30,173 nt of DNA from an uncultured Oxalobacter sp. GTDB lineage: Bacteria > Pseudomonadota > Gammaproteobacteria > Burkholderiales > Burkholderiaceae_D. The DNA lies in NCBI GenBank assembly GCA_934270705.1, contig CAKQQG010000015.1, positions 1 through 30,173 on the forward strand, read 5' to 3'. Position numbers and translations under genes: made by a program. The stretch's first letter is position 1, and each line of letters starts with the position of its first letter. The notes beneath the pieces are model-generated. The model saw only the letters and a program-made list of their open reading frames with translations. It was not told the origin of the DNA and searched no databases. Shown piece by piece: positions 17,062 to 25,246 of the stretch.

Positions 17062-18036
17062 TTACGGGGTGGTCTTTTTCTTGTGCGCTCTCGGATGGGT
17101 CGCATCGTAAACGCTGGCGAGATGCTGGAAGTCCAGTGCGGTATAGATTTGTGTGGATGCGATGGATGCATGTCCCAGCAATTCCTGTACGGCACGCAGA
17201 TCGCCGGATGACTGGAGCAGATGCGAGGCGAAAGAATGCCTCAAGACATGCGGATGGACATGGATGGGCAAACCCAGACGACGTGCGTGTTCATTCAGCC
17301 GGGACTGGATAAGGCGAGGGGACATGCGTCGCCCGCGGGAATTGAGAAAAAGGGCGTGTGCGTGCCGGATATCGGTTCCGGCATCGGACGTGTGACGGAC
17401 GGTGAGCCAGTTGCGGATGGCATCGATGGCGGCATCGCCGACGGGAACGATACGGGTCTTGTTACCTTTTCCGGTTACGGTGACTTCTTTTTCGTCCAGA
17501 TCGATCCAGCCGGCAGAGGTATAGCCGGGTTGCCGGATGGCGTGGATATCGAGTCCGGCCAGTTCGGAGACACGCAATCCGCTGGAATACAACAGCTCGA
17601 ACATGGCGTGGTCGCAGAGCGTCCGGTTTTTGCTCTCCGGAGAATCGCCGTTGTCGCCGGGCGTCGCAACCAGCCTGACGGCATCATCGACTGACAGTGC
17701 CTTGGGCAAGGGTTTGTCCTTGCGGGGCGCATGGATGTCGTCGGCGGGGTTGGTGACGATGATGTTTTCTTCAAGCAGCCACCGGAAGAAACCGCGCCAG
17801 GCAGAGAGTTTCCGGCTGATGGAACGTGGCGAAAGGCCACCTGCGTGCAAACGTGTCATGAAACGGCGCAGATCGGCTGACCGGATTTCGGACAGTGCGG
17901 CCGGAGCGGCCAGCGAAGCCAGTTCTTCCAGATCGCGCCGGTAGCCTTCCAGCGTGTGATCCGACAGTTGCCGCTGTCCTGCAAGCATGTCCAGATAGCT
18001 GGAAATGAAACCGGTGCTGTTCGGTCTGCCGGTCAT
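17062..18036 (-). CDS. xerC: Tyrosine recombinase XerC
   Basis: This 324-residue site-specific recombinase acts with XerD at dif to resolve chromosome dimers. The start is the ATG at 18036 (MTGRPNSTG), eight bases after the DUF484 stop; the long in-frame extension upstream is out-of-frame DUF484 coding sequence and is rejected. The N-terminal SAM-like DNA-binding domain covers about 8-95. The catalytic residues are all present: Arg155 (SSGLRVSELAGLD), Lys190 (TGKGNKTR), His263 and Arg266 (HPHVLRHSFASHLL), His289 (LLGHASIASTQIY) and Tyr298. It is slightly longer than E. coli XerC (298), with a Lys/Thr tail. Pairing with DUF484 is the usual XerC context in beta- and gammaproteobacteria, which favours XerC over XerD. 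Confidence 0.93.
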   Translation of the reverse strand: MTGRPNSTGFISSYLDMLAGQRQLSDHTLEGYRRDLEELASLAAPAALSEIRSADLRRFMTRLHAGGLSPRSISRKLSAWRGFFRWLLEENIIVTNPADDIHAPRKDKPLPKALSVDDAVRLVATPGDNGDSPESKNRTLCDHAMFELLYSSGLRVSELAGLDIHAIRQPGYTSAGWIDLDEKEVTVTGKGNKTRIVPVGDAAIDAIRNWLTVRHTSDAGTDIRHAHALFLNSRGRRMSPRLIQSRLNEHARRLGLPIHVHPHVLRHSFASHLLQSSGDLRAVQELLGHASIASTQIYTALDFQHLASVYDATHPRAHKKKTTP

Positions 18037-18044
18037 GATCAAGG

Positions 18045-18725
18045 TCAGTCTGCCTTGATGAGGTGAGCCAGCGAGGCGGCGGCCAGTTTTCCGATAAGAC
18101 TCAGAAAATCGGTGGCCATCGCGTTCTGGAAACGGGTGGCATCCGGCGAACCGAGAACCAGCAGGCCGAACGGTATGGAGGCATCGTTGCCGGACAGCGG
18201 AATGATGGCGGCGGAACGGATATCGGCCGGATTGGCGAGCCATTCGATGATGTTGCGGGTTTGCAGGGTGACTCTGCCGCAAAAGGGGGTTTTGATGTCG
18301 CTGGCGTATTGCCGGACCGTTTCATCGACAGGTTGCGCGAACCAGCGGTCCGCATCGTCCGGCAGGGTGTCCCAAAGTCGCAGGTTGGCGTCAGGGACGT
18401 TGAATGTGGATTTCAGGGTGTCGATGATGGTGCGCGGCATGTCGGCATCCTGACGATGTTGTATCAGACGGCAGGCCCAGTCCAGGAGCTTGTCCATGAG
18501 TTGCCTGTTTTCGCGCGCGTTGTGCATCAGACTGGACAGCTGCAGCTCCTGTGCCTTGTTGCGGCTGCGCAGTACTTCGATCTGGCGTTCGTGCAGGGAG
18601 ATGGCTTTGCCGATAACCGGGCTGGTCAGCTGCATTTCCGGCAGGATGTCGGCATGGTGTTCGAAGAAGTCGGGATGTGCAAGGAGATACTGGATAACGG
18701 TTTGTGAGTCGATAGCCTGCGTCAT
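18045..18725 (-). CDS. DUF484 family protein
   Basis: The protein has 226 residues and starts MTQAIDSQTVIQYLLAHPDF at the ATG at 18725; a TTG two codons upstream is possible but less likely. The N-terminal helical part (LAHPDFFEHHADILPEMQL, then SLHERQIEVLRSRN) is the DUF484 hallmark. It leads to a GAF-like domain at about 75-220 with IIPLSGNDASIPFGLLVLGS. The biochemical role is not established; the family is nearly always encoded next to xerC. It overlaps no gene and is followed after eight bases by xerC, so the two are probably co-transcribed. Confidence 0.9.
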   Translation of the reverse strand: MTQAIDSQTVIQYLLAHPDFFEHHADILPEMQLTSPVIGKAISLHERQIEVLRSRNKAQELQLSSLMHNARENRQLMDKLLDWACRLIQHRQDADMPRTIIDTLKSTFNVPDANLRLWDTLPDDADRWFAQPVDETVRQYASDIKTPFCGRVTLQTRNIIEWLANPADIRSAAIIPLSGNDASIPFGLLVLGSPDATRFQNAMATDFLSLIGKLAAASLAHLIKAD

Positions 18726-19026
18726 GGTCAATCCGGTTTTTAACGTGGGTGTCAGTTCAAAACCTCATTTTAACCGAGCATTGCACGGGATGGTTTGGTG
18801 GATGTGCAAATCAGTATAGTGCCGTGTCCGGTACAGGGATGATGCCGTGTACACAGGGCAACGGTTCGGGTAACGGACGATGTTCCGACAGGTAAGGCAG
18901 TGTGGTGTGGCGGTTACGTCCTGCCGGCAGGATGTTTTGCCTTGTGGTGAAATTCGGGGTGGTTCAGGCAGCGTCAAGGACAATCTCGTTTAAACTGGAG
19001 TTTTTCGTTTTGGGTCTGGAAATATA
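18726..19026. other. Divergent intergenic region between DUF484 and apaH
   Basis: Three hundred bases without a supported gene. It must hold promoters for both flanking genes, but I could not fix a convincing pair of boxes. A perfect 14-base palindrome TCCTGCCGGCAGGA lies at 18919-18932, about 95 bases before apaH, and could be an operator or a short hairpin. The only open frames here are short and lack ribosome sites. Confidence 0.45.
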
Positions 19027-19887
19027 ATGACGACGTATGCTTTGGGTGATATTCAGGGATGCCAGCCACAATTGCAGGAGTTGCTGGCGATGATCGGACG
19101 GGAAACGCCGGACGCCGGATTGTTGTTCGCCGGCGATCTGGTCAACCGTGGGCCGGCTTCTCTCGAGGCGTTGCGACAGGTGAAGTCACTGGGCGATCGG
19201 GCGGTATCGGTGCTGGGCAATCACGATTTGCATCTGTTGGCGGTCGCTTGCGGGATCCGTCCGATGAAGGCGGGAGATTCGATCCAGCCGATTCTGGATG
19301 CACCGGACAGGGATGCGCTGATCGACTGGGTAAGGCACCGTCCGATGGCACATGCGATCGGTGAGGGGATGCTGATGGTGCATGCCGGGGTGTTGCCTCA
19401 GTGGGATATGGAGAAAACGCTGTCGCTGGCGCATGAGGTCGAGATGGTCTTGCGAGGACCGGACTGGAAGGATTTTCTGGCAGAGATGTATGGCAATACA
19501 CCGGATCAATGGGATGACGCACTGACAGGCAGCGCTCGCCTGCGTTGTATCGTGAACGGATTGACGCGGTTGCGTTTCTGTACGGCTGACGGGCGGATGG
19601 AGTTCGCCAGCAAGATGGGAACGGAGACCGCGCCGCAAGGCTATATGCCGTGGTTCGATGTGCCTGACAGAAAGACACAGCGGGTCACGGTGGTATTCGG
19701 CCACTGGTCCACGCTGGGTCTTTTGCTGCGCGACAATCTGATTGCGCTGGATACCGGTTGCGTCTGGGGCGGGAAACTTACCGCTGTACGTCTTGACGAC
19801 CGTGCGCTGTTCCAGGTGGATTGTCCCGGTTTTCTGGAGCCTGCGGCTGTTCCTGCGGCTGTTCCTGCGGCAGAACGGAAACAATGA
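19027..19887 (+). CDS. apaH: Symmetrical bis(5'-nucleosyl)-tetraphosphatase ApaH
   Basis: This 286-residue metallophosphatase cleaves Ap4A and related dinucleotides to two ADP, and can also remove Np4 caps from RNA. The start MTTYALGDIQGCQ is at the ATG at 19027. Metal-binding motifs are GDIQG (7-11), GDLVNRGP (36-43), GNHD (64-67) and a later VHAGVLPQW and VFGHWS. Near the C-terminus are ALDTGCVWGGKLTAVRL and then an alanine-proline tail made of VPAA repeats. That tail comes from a 12-bp tandem repeat at 19840-19875. The last 110 bases overlap the convergent acyltransferase gene. E. coli ApaH is 280 residues, so the length is normal. Confidence 0.95.
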   Translation: MTTYALGDIQGCQPQLQELLAMIGRETPDAGLLFAGDLVNRGPASLEALRQVKSLGDRAVSVLGNHDLHLLAVACGIRPMKAGDSIQPILDAPDRDALIDWVRHRPMAHAIGEGMLMVHAGVLPQWDMEKTLSLAHEVEMVLRGPDWKDFLAEMYGNTPDQWDDALTGSARLRCIVNGLTRLRFCTADGRMEFASKMGTETAPQGYMPWFDVPDRKTQRVTVVFGHWSTLGLLLRDNLIALDTGCVWGGKLTAVRLDDRALFQVDCPGFLEPAAVPAAVPAAERKQ

Positions 19888-20587
19888 CTTCTCTTGCCTG
19901 CTGCGACAGTGTCTTGCGATGCATGCCGGTGGTGTCCATCACCGGCAGAACGGTCAATTCTGCCAGAATGTAATCGGAATTGAATACGTTTTTCATGCTT
20001 TGCGCCAGACTGATGTCGCCGCTGGAATCGACGGCCTGTTCGTATTGGCCGTTGCGGTCGATGTAGCGCAATGCGAACGGCTGGACGGGCAGGCCGGCAT
20101 TGATGGCGCCTTCGAACAGGTTGGGGTGAAAGGGCAGCATTTTTCCCTGCCGGCCTGTCGTGCCTTCGGGAAAGAAGATGCAGCGTTCACGTGCCTGAAG
20201 GTTCTTGACCAGTGTCTCCAGTGTGCTTTTGAGATTGCGTGCACTGCTGCGTTCCAGAAAGAGCGTGCCGGTCTTGCGCGAAAGCCAGCCGACCATGGGC
20301 CAGTGTGCCATGTCGGCCTTGGCGATGAAGTGTCCCGATACGACGGAATAGATCAGGAAAATATCGAGCCAGGAGACATGGTTGGCGACGATGAGCGCAC
20401 GGGATGACAACAATTCCGGATTGACGATTTTTACGGTCACGCCGCAGATGTCCAGCAGTTTTTTCGACCATTTCTGGACATAACGGTTCTTGGCGTCGTC
20501 GTCGATGAAGGGATAGACGATTGTGCCATACACGAAGGCCCCCAGTGTATGGAGCAGCAGACGGAAAAAGCAGAAAAACGATCTCAT
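19778..20587 (-). CDS. plsC: PlsC-type 1-acyl-sn-glycerol-3-phosphate acyltransferase
   Basis: The protein has 269 residues and starts at the ATG at 20587. It has an N-terminal membrane segment (FFCFFRLLLHTLGAFVYG). The acyltransferase motif is NHVSWLD, with His70 and Asp75 as the HX4D pair. There is a GTLFLER block and the FPEGTT block (139-144) that binds the glycerol phosphate. PlsC enzymes acylate lysophosphatidic acid to phosphatidic acid at the inner membrane; a specialised lyso-lipid acyltransferase is also possible, so the symbol is tentative. The last 30 or so residues (VLPQEQPQEQPQAPEN and onward) are hydrophilic, Gln/Pro-rich and unusual. They are encoded opposite the end of apaH. 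It follows pyrC' by 12 bases and is likely the last gene of that operon. Confidence 0.88.
   Translation of the reverse strand: MRSFFCFFRLLLHTLGAFVYGTIVYPFIDDDAKNRYVQKWSKKLLDICGVTVKIVNPELLSSRALIVANHVSWLDIFLIYSVVSGHFIAKADMAHWPMVGWLSRKTGTLFLERSSARNLKSTLETLVKNLQARERCIFFPEGTTGRQGKMLPFHPNLFEGAINAGLPVQPFALRYIDRNGQYEQAVDSSGDISLAQSMKNVFNSDYILAELTVLPVMDTTGMHRKTLSQQAREVIVSVLPQEQPQEQPQAPENRDNPPGTAHGRQDVQR
19840..19875. repeat. 12-bp tandem repeat translated on both strands
   Basis: CCTGCGGCTGTT occurs at 19840-19851 and 19852-19863, with a diverged third copy CCTGCGGCAGAA at 19864-19875. In apaH it encodes proline-alanine repeats. On the other strand the same bases encode QEQP repeats of the acyltransferase tail. 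Confidence 0.85.
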
Positions 20588-20599
20588 GGCAGCCTGTGT

Positions 20600-21892
20600 T
20601 TATCGTTCGTAGGCAATGCGGCCGCCGACGAGGGTCATGCGGACACGTCCCGGAATTTCTCTTCCGAGAAACGGTGTGTGTTTACCCTGGCTGGCCAGCT
20701 CGGCGGCAGTGACCGTCCAGCGTGCCGACGGGTCGAAGATGCAGATGTCCGCTGTCTGGCCGACATCTATGCGGCCGCAGGGCAGTTTGAGTATGCGCGC
20801 CGGTTCGGCAGTGATCCGGGCGATGGCCTGACTGATCATGTCGGGGCCGTTGCAATGTTCCATGGCCCATTTCAGGGTGAGCGGCAAGAGCAGTTCCAGT
20901 CCGGTGGCGCCCGGGGAGGCTTCGCCGAACGGCAGGAGTTTTTCATCGTCATCGACCGGCGTGTGGTCCGAGCAGATGGCGTCGATCGTGCCATCGAGCA
21001 GGCCTTGCGTGATGGCTTCACGGTCTTCACGTGAACGAAGTGGAGGCGTCAGACGGGCATTGCTGTCGAAATAGTCGATGTCGTCTTCCGTCAGGTGCAA
21101 GTGATGGATGCCGACATCGCAGGTGACGGGCAAGCCTTCTTTTTTGGCTTGCCGTACCAGTTCGATACCTTTTGCGGTGGACAGACGGCACAGGTGTACC
21201 CGTGCGCCGGTGATGCGCATCAGTTCGAATATCGCATGCAGGCTGATGGTTTCGGCAATGGACGGAATGCCGACAAGTCCGAGACCAGCGGCAACGCGAC
21301 CGGAGTGTGCCATGCCGTTTCTCGCCAGAAACGGGTCTTCCGGTTGCAGCCATGAGCAATACTGGAAGGAATTGGCGTATTGCAGGGCACGCAGCAGGAC
21401 TTCTGTGTCGGGAATGGGTTCGTTGGCATGGGAAAAGCCGATGCAACCGGCATCGGTCAGCTCTGCCATTTCCGTCAGTTTTTCACCCTTGAGGCCGACG
21501 GTCAGCGCGCCAAGCGGATAGACGTGCGCCTGGTTTCGGGCGGCAGCACGATATTTGAGCATTTCGACGAGTCCCGGTTCGTCCAGTACCGGGTCGGTAT
21601 CCGGCGGGCAGACCAGACTGGTGACACCGCCGGCGATGGCGGCCTGCATTTCGGATTCCAGGGTGGCCTTGTGTTCGTATCCCGGCTCACGGAGGCGAGC
21701 CGCCAGATCGACAAGTCCGGGTGCGACGACCAGTCCGCTGGCATCAATGGTTCTGTCAGGAGTGAAGCAGGGTATCGGCTTGCCGGCTTCGGCAATGGCG
21801 AAAATTTTTCCGTCGGCAATGGCGATGCTTCGGATGCCGTCGGTCTTGCTGGCAGGATCGATCAGACGTCCGTTTTCGATAAGAAGTTTCAT
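20600..21892 (-). CDS. pyrX: Dihydroorotase-like PyrC', probably non-catalytic ATCase partner
   Basis: This 430-residue amidohydrolase-fold protein resembles type I dihydroorotase. The metal-binding signature D-x-H-x-H-x-R-E-P-G reads D62-L-A64-A-R66-L-R68-E-P-G, so both histidines are lost. The usual FSDDG aspartate site reads GFSHANEP, and the HxxH-like stretch reads HLCRLST. The later HHLHLT and SDHTP segments survive. This matches the inactive PyrC' (PyrX) of Pseudomonas and many betaproteobacteria, which holds aspartate transcarbamoylase PyrB in its dodecameric form. A separate active dihydroorotase would be needed elsewhere. The start at 21892 has GAGGATAA about ten bases upstream. It lies 29 bases after pyrB in the same operon. 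Confidence 0.9.
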   Translation of the reverse strand: MKLLIENGRLIDPASKTDGIRSIAIADGKIFAIAEAGKPIPCFTPDRTIDASGLVVAPGLVDLAARLREPGYEHKATLESEMQAAIAGGVTSLVCPPDTDPVLDEPGLVEMLKYRAAARNQAHVYPLGALTVGLKGEKLTEMAELTDAGCIGFSHANEPIPDTEVLLRALQYANSFQYCSWLQPEDPFLARNGMAHSGRVAAGLGLVGIPSIAETISLHAIFELMRITGARVHLCRLSTAKGIELVRQAKKEGLPVTCDVGIHHLHLTEDDIDYFDSNARLTPPLRSREDREAITQGLLDGTIDAICSDHTPVDDDEKLLPFGEASPGATGLELLLPLTLKWAMEHCNGPDMISQAIARITAEPARILKLPCGRIDVGQTADICIFDPSARWTVTAAELASQGKHTPFLGREIPGRVRMTLVGGRIAYER

Positions 21893-21921
21893 GTCGGTTT
21901 ATCCTCAAAACTGTCCGGTTG

Positions 21922-22881
21922 TCAGTTGCCTGCCAGAATGCTCATGACGGCCATTCTGACGGCAATGCCGTAGGTGACCTGTGACAGGATGACGGCCTGA
22001 TCGCCGTCTGCAACGGCAGAGTCGATTTCCACACCCCTGTTCATCGGACCCGGGTGCATGACGATCGCGTCCGGTTTTGCCAGCGCGAGCCGTTCTGGAG
22101 TCAGACCGTAGCTTTTGAAAAATTCCTGTGCCGACGGCAGCAGCGCGCCGTTGATACGTTCGTTCTGCACACGCAGCATGATGATGACATCGACGCCTTT
22201 CAAACCTTCGTTCATGTCGTTGAACATGCGGATGCCCATGTCTTTCATGGCCGGCGCAAGCAGGGTGGTCGGACCGATGACGCGGATTTCGGGTACGCCC
22301 AGTGTCTTCATGGCGTGGATATCCGAACGTGCGACACGGCTGTGCAACACGTCGCCGACGATGGCGACCGTCAGGTTCGAGAAGTCCTTTTTGTAGTGCC
22401 GGATCGTGTACATGTCCAGAAGACCCTGTGTCGGGTGGGCATGGCGTCCGTCGCCTGCGTTGACGACATGGATGTGATCCAGTCCGTTTTCATTGAGATG
22501 GCGTGCGATCAGAAACGGCGCACCGGACTGGGCATGGCGGACGACGAACATGTCGGCGCTCATGGCGGTCAGGTTGTCCACGGTATCCAGCAGGGATTCT
22601 CCCTTGCTGGTCGAGGACGAGGCGATGTTGAGGTTGATGACGTCGGCGGACAGGCGTTTGGCCGCGATTTCGAATGTCGTCCGTGTACGGGTGGAATTTT
22701 CGAAAAAGAGGTTGAATACACTCTTGCCGCGCATCAGGGGCACTTTCTTGACTTCCCGATCCGAGACGCTGACGAATGAGGAAGCGGTGTCCAGAATGTA
22801 GGTGAGAATATCTTTCGGCAAGCCGTTTAAGGCCAGCAGGTGCCGCAGCTCGCCGTTGCTGTTTAATTGAGGATTAGGCAT
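21922..22881 (-). CDS. pyrB: Aspartate carbamoyltransferase catalytic subunit
   Basis: This 319-residue enzyme joins carbamoyl phosphate and aspartate, the first committed step of pyrimidine synthesis. The carbamoyl-phosphate motif [13 protein letters not shown] (STRTR at 63-67) and HPTQ (149-152) are intact. SSSTSKGES is the loop that reaches into the neighbouring active site, and [13 protein letters not shown] is the late family motif. The ATG overlaps the pyrR stop by eight bases (ATGCCTAA), which suggests coupled translation. No pyrI regulatory chain follows. Instead the next gene is pyrC', as in class A ATCases. Confidence 0.97.
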   Translation of the reverse strand: MPNPQLNSNGELRHLLALNGLPKDILTYILDTASSFVSVSDREVKKVPLMRGKSVFNLFFENSTRTRTTFEIAAKRLSADVINLNIASSSTSKGESLLDTVDNLTAMSADMFVVRHAQSGAPFLIARHLNENGLDHIHVVNAGDGRHAHPTQGLLDMYTIRHYKKDFSNLTVAIVGDVLHSRVARSDIHAMKTLGVPEIRVIGPTTLLAPAMKDMGIRMFNDMNEGLKGVDVIIMLRVQNERINGALLPSAQEFFKSYGLTPERLALAKPDAIVMHPGPMNRGVEIDSAVADGDQAVILSQVTYGIAVRMAVMSILAGN

Positions 22882-23386
22882 TTTCCACCGTCAGAGAAAA
22901 AGTGTTGTCATCGGATTGTCGCAAAACCAGTTTCTCGTTTTTGTCCAGCGAGACGTTTGCAGCGACGAAATCGGCGGCGATCGGCAGTTCCCGTCCGCCA
23001 CGGTCGATCAGGGCGGCCAGCAGAATGCGTGCGGGACGTCCGTAGTCGAACAGTTCGTTGATGGCGGCGCGGGTCGTCCGTCCGGTATAAAGCACGTCGT
23101 CGATCAGCAGGATAGTGGCGCCATCCACGTCGAAAGGAATTTGCGTCGGTTTCACTTCGGCTGGCAGACCCTTTTCGGCGTAGTCGTCACGGTAAAAGGA
23201 AACGTCGATAAAACCGGGCGGGTTGTCCAGTTTCAGGTCGGATACGATGCGTTCGGCGATCCATGCGCCGCCGGAGCGGATACCGACGATGGCGACTTTC
23301 GGTTCGTCTGAAAGCGCCTGACGTACCTGTGCCAGCAGTTTGCGGTAAAGCGTTTCCGCGTTCAGTTCAGTTATGGATGGTTTCAT
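22874..23386 (-). CDS. pyrR: PyrR, pyrimidine regulator / uracil phosphoribosyltransferase
   Basis: This 170-residue protein has a phosphoribosyltransferase fold. The PRPP-binding motif [16 protein letters not shown] is at 92-106, and [17 protein letters not shown] and DVSFYRDDY are typical of PyrR. In Gram-positive bacteria PyrR binds pyr mRNA to cause attenuation. In proteobacteria the function is less certain and may be mainly enzymatic. The start is the ATG at 23386 ([10 protein letters not shown]); the longer frame upstream lies inside ruvX. The first 20 bases overlap the end of ruvX, and the stop overlaps pyrB. I saw no PyrR-binding attenuator near pyrB. Confidence 0.93.
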   Translation of the reverse strand: MKPSITELNAETLYRKLLAQVRQALSDEPKVAIVGIRSGGAWIAERIVSDLKLDNPPGFIDVSFYRDDYAEKGLPAEVKPTQIPFDVDGATILLIDDVLYTGRTTRAAINELFDYGRPARILLAALIDRGGRELPIAADFVAANVSLDKNEKLVLRQSDDNTFSLTVENA

Positions 23387-23768
23387 CGAGGTATTGTTGC
23401 AAAATAAGGGCGGCGGCATGGGCATCGTCCGCTTCGCCGGGTTTGAAATTCAGAACGGATGAAGTATAACGCTCATCGACCAGTATTGTATCCAGTGAGA
23501 ACCTGCCATGCAGCTGGTTGGCGAAACGCCGGCACCGCTTCGTCATTTCGTGTTCCTTGCCGTCGGGGTAGAAAGGCAGGCCGACGACCAGTTTTGCCGG
23601 TTGCCACTCGCCGATGAGTTTCCCGATTTCTGCAAAACGCCTGTCATTGGCTTCGGCATGGATGACGGTCAGGGGACGGGCGGTTTTCGACAAATCGTTA
23701 CCGATGGCGCATCCGATGCGTTTCAGTCCGAAATCGAAGCCGAGTATGATTGCGGAACCGGTATTCAT
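23367..23768 (-). CDS. ruvX: RuvX/YqgF, Holliday junction resolvase-like pre-16S rRNA nuclease
   Basis: This 133-residue protein has an RNase H fold. The N-terminal FDFGLKRIG (11-19) holds the first catalytic aspartate. VVGLPFYPDG and the late VDERYTS and ADDAHAAALILQ carry the other acidic residues. The family processes the 5' end of 16S rRNA in E. coli and is also annotated as a Holliday junction resolvase. It follows yqgE by 45 bases and overlaps pyrR by 20, so yqgE-ruvX-pyrR-pyrB-pyrC' look like one transcript. The ribosome site is weak. Confidence 0.95.
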   Translation of the reverse strand: MNTGSAIILGFDFGLKRIGCAIGNDLSKTARPLTVIHAEANDRRFAEIGKLIGEWQPAKLVVGLPFYPDGKEHEMTKRCRRFANQLHGRFSLDTILVDERYTSSVLNFKPGEADDAHAAALILQQYLDETIHN

Positions 23769-23813
23769 GACTGTCTGGTACCCGTTGTGCCGGCGGCAGG
23801 CGGTAAAAAAGGA

Positions 23814-24419
23814 TCAGGCATGTCCCACCCCGCTTGCCAGTCGTGACGGATCGAACCCCAGGAGGCGGATGGCCGCGGCATATCGCTCATGGATGGGCAA
23901 ATCGAAAATGATGGCGGGATCGGCTGGTGCGGTCAGCCAGCCGTTATGGCTGATTTCGCTTTCCAGCTGGCCCGCACTCCATCCGGCATAGCCGATGCTT
24001 ACCAGCATTCTTTCGGGACCTGTTCCGGATGCGATGGCTTCGAGAACATCGCGTGACGTCGTGAAGGCTACCTGATCCGATATTCTCAGCATGGAGGTGA
24101 ATTCGGTATCGGGAGAATGCAGGACAAAACCGCGATCTTCCTGTACCGGACCGCCGAACATGACGGGCTTGCTGATCGGAGCGTGAATCTCCAGTTTCAT
24201 GTTCAGTCGCTCCAGCAGGTGATCGATGGTGATGTCCATCGGTTTGTTGATGACGACGCCGAGCGCGCCGCGTTCGTTGTGTTCGCAGAGATATACGACA
24301 CTGCCACCGAAGATCGGATCATGCATCGATGGCATTGCGATCAGGAAATGGTTGGATAGGTTCATGGCTGTCTGTCGTATGGTTGAAAATCCGGTCAACC
24401 GGTTTGTCGCGGTTGTCAT
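23814..24419 (-). CDS. yqgE: YqgE/AlgH family protein
   Basis: The core begins MNLSNHFLIAMPSM, almost identical to E. coli YqgE, and continues with DPIFGGSVVYLCEHNERGALGVVINKP and GGPVQEDRGFVLH. A late SIGYAGWSAGQLESEI motif follows. Function is not firmly known (old name AlgH). Two starts compete. The ATG at 24365 gives the E. coli-like N-terminus (183 residues) but has no ribosome site. The ATG at 24419 adds 18 residues and has AGGA seven bases upstream. I give the longer form because of this site. Conservation favours the shorter. It is the first gene of the minus-strand cluster. Confidence 0.93.
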   Translation of the reverse strand: MTTATNRLTGFSTIRQTAMNLSNHFLIAMPSMHDPIFGGSVVYLCEHNERGALGVVINKPMDITIDHLLERLNMKLEIHAPISKPVMFGGPVQEDRGFVLHSPDTEFTSMLRISDQVAFTTSRDVLEAIASGTGPERMLVSIGYAGWSAGQLESEISHNGWLTAPADPAIIFDLPIHERYAAAIRLLGFDPSRLASGVGHA

Positions 24420-24613
24420 GGTCTTTTCCTATTGTATCAGTGTTCGCATGTTCCTCTCATGTATTGCGGGTATTCGGTTGCTGGTTTGCACAGAAATCAT
24501 TTATCGCCTGAATAATGGCTTTTAAGGTGTAAAGCAGGGTAAAATATGCGAAATGTGCAATGAAAACGGGGTTCGTTTTCGTTGCCGGTTCAAAATTTAT
24601 TCTGCCAGTCAAA

Positions 24614-25180
24614 ATGAGTATCAAATCTGATAAATGGATCCGGCGCATGGCCGAGGAACAGGGCATGATCGAGCCGTTCGAGCCTCGCCAGGTCCGTTCC
24701 ATCGATGACAGGAAGATCGTGTCTTACGGCGTCTCCTCTTACGGTTACGATATCCGGTGTGCCGATGAATTCAAGATTTTCACGAATATCAACAGCACGA
24801 TCGTCGATCCCAAGAATTTCGATGAAAATTCGTTCGTCGATGTCAAGAGCGATGTCTGCATCATTCCGCCCAATTCATTTGCGCTGGCCAGAACGGTTGA
24901 GTATTTCCGTATCCCCCGTAATGTGCTGACGGTCTGTCTGGGAAAATCGACGTATGCCCGCTGCGGCATCATCGTCAACGTGACGCCTTTCGAACCGGAA
25001 TGGGAAGGTTATGTCACACTGGAATTTTCCAATACGACGCCCCTGCCGGCCAAAATCTATGCCTGGGAAGGTTGCGCACAGGTGCTGTTTTTCGAAAGCG
25101 ATGAAGTGTGTGAAACGTCTTACCGGGACAGGAACGGCAAATATCAGGGACAGGTCGGCGTAACCTTGCCGAAAGCATAG
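24614..25180 (+). CDS. dcd: dCTP deaminase
   Basis: This 188-residue homotrimeric enzyme deaminates dCTP to dUTP, the main source of dTMP precursors. The start [19 protein letters not shown] at the ATG at 24614 is typical; the extra 18 residues of the upstream frame are not. Conserved segments are [33 protein letters not shown], then [19 protein letters not shown] with the catalytic glutamate, and [16 protein letters not shown]. Length is as in other betaproteobacteria. The ribosome site is poor. Sixty-six bases separate it from the DUF1275 gene. Confidence 0.96.
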   Translation: MSIKSDKWIRRMAEEQGMIEPFEPRQVRSIDDRKIVSYGVSSYGYDIRCADEFKIFTNINSTIVDPKNFDENSFVDVKSDVCIIPPNSFALARTVEYFRIPRNVLTVCLGKSTYARCGIIVNVTPFEPEWEGYVTLEFSNTTPLPAKIYAWEGCAQVLFFESDEVCETSYRDRNGKYQGQVGVTLPKA

Positions 25181-25246
25181 CCGGCAGTCGATCCGGCAGA
25201 CGAGGGGCGGATAGTACAGATAGTAACAAGGTATCGGGTTGAAACT

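Noticed and set aside
18037..18282. An 82-residue N-terminal extension of XerC
   Set aside because: It reads through the end of DUF484 in another frame and has no resemblance to recombinases; the ATG at 18036 fits the family.
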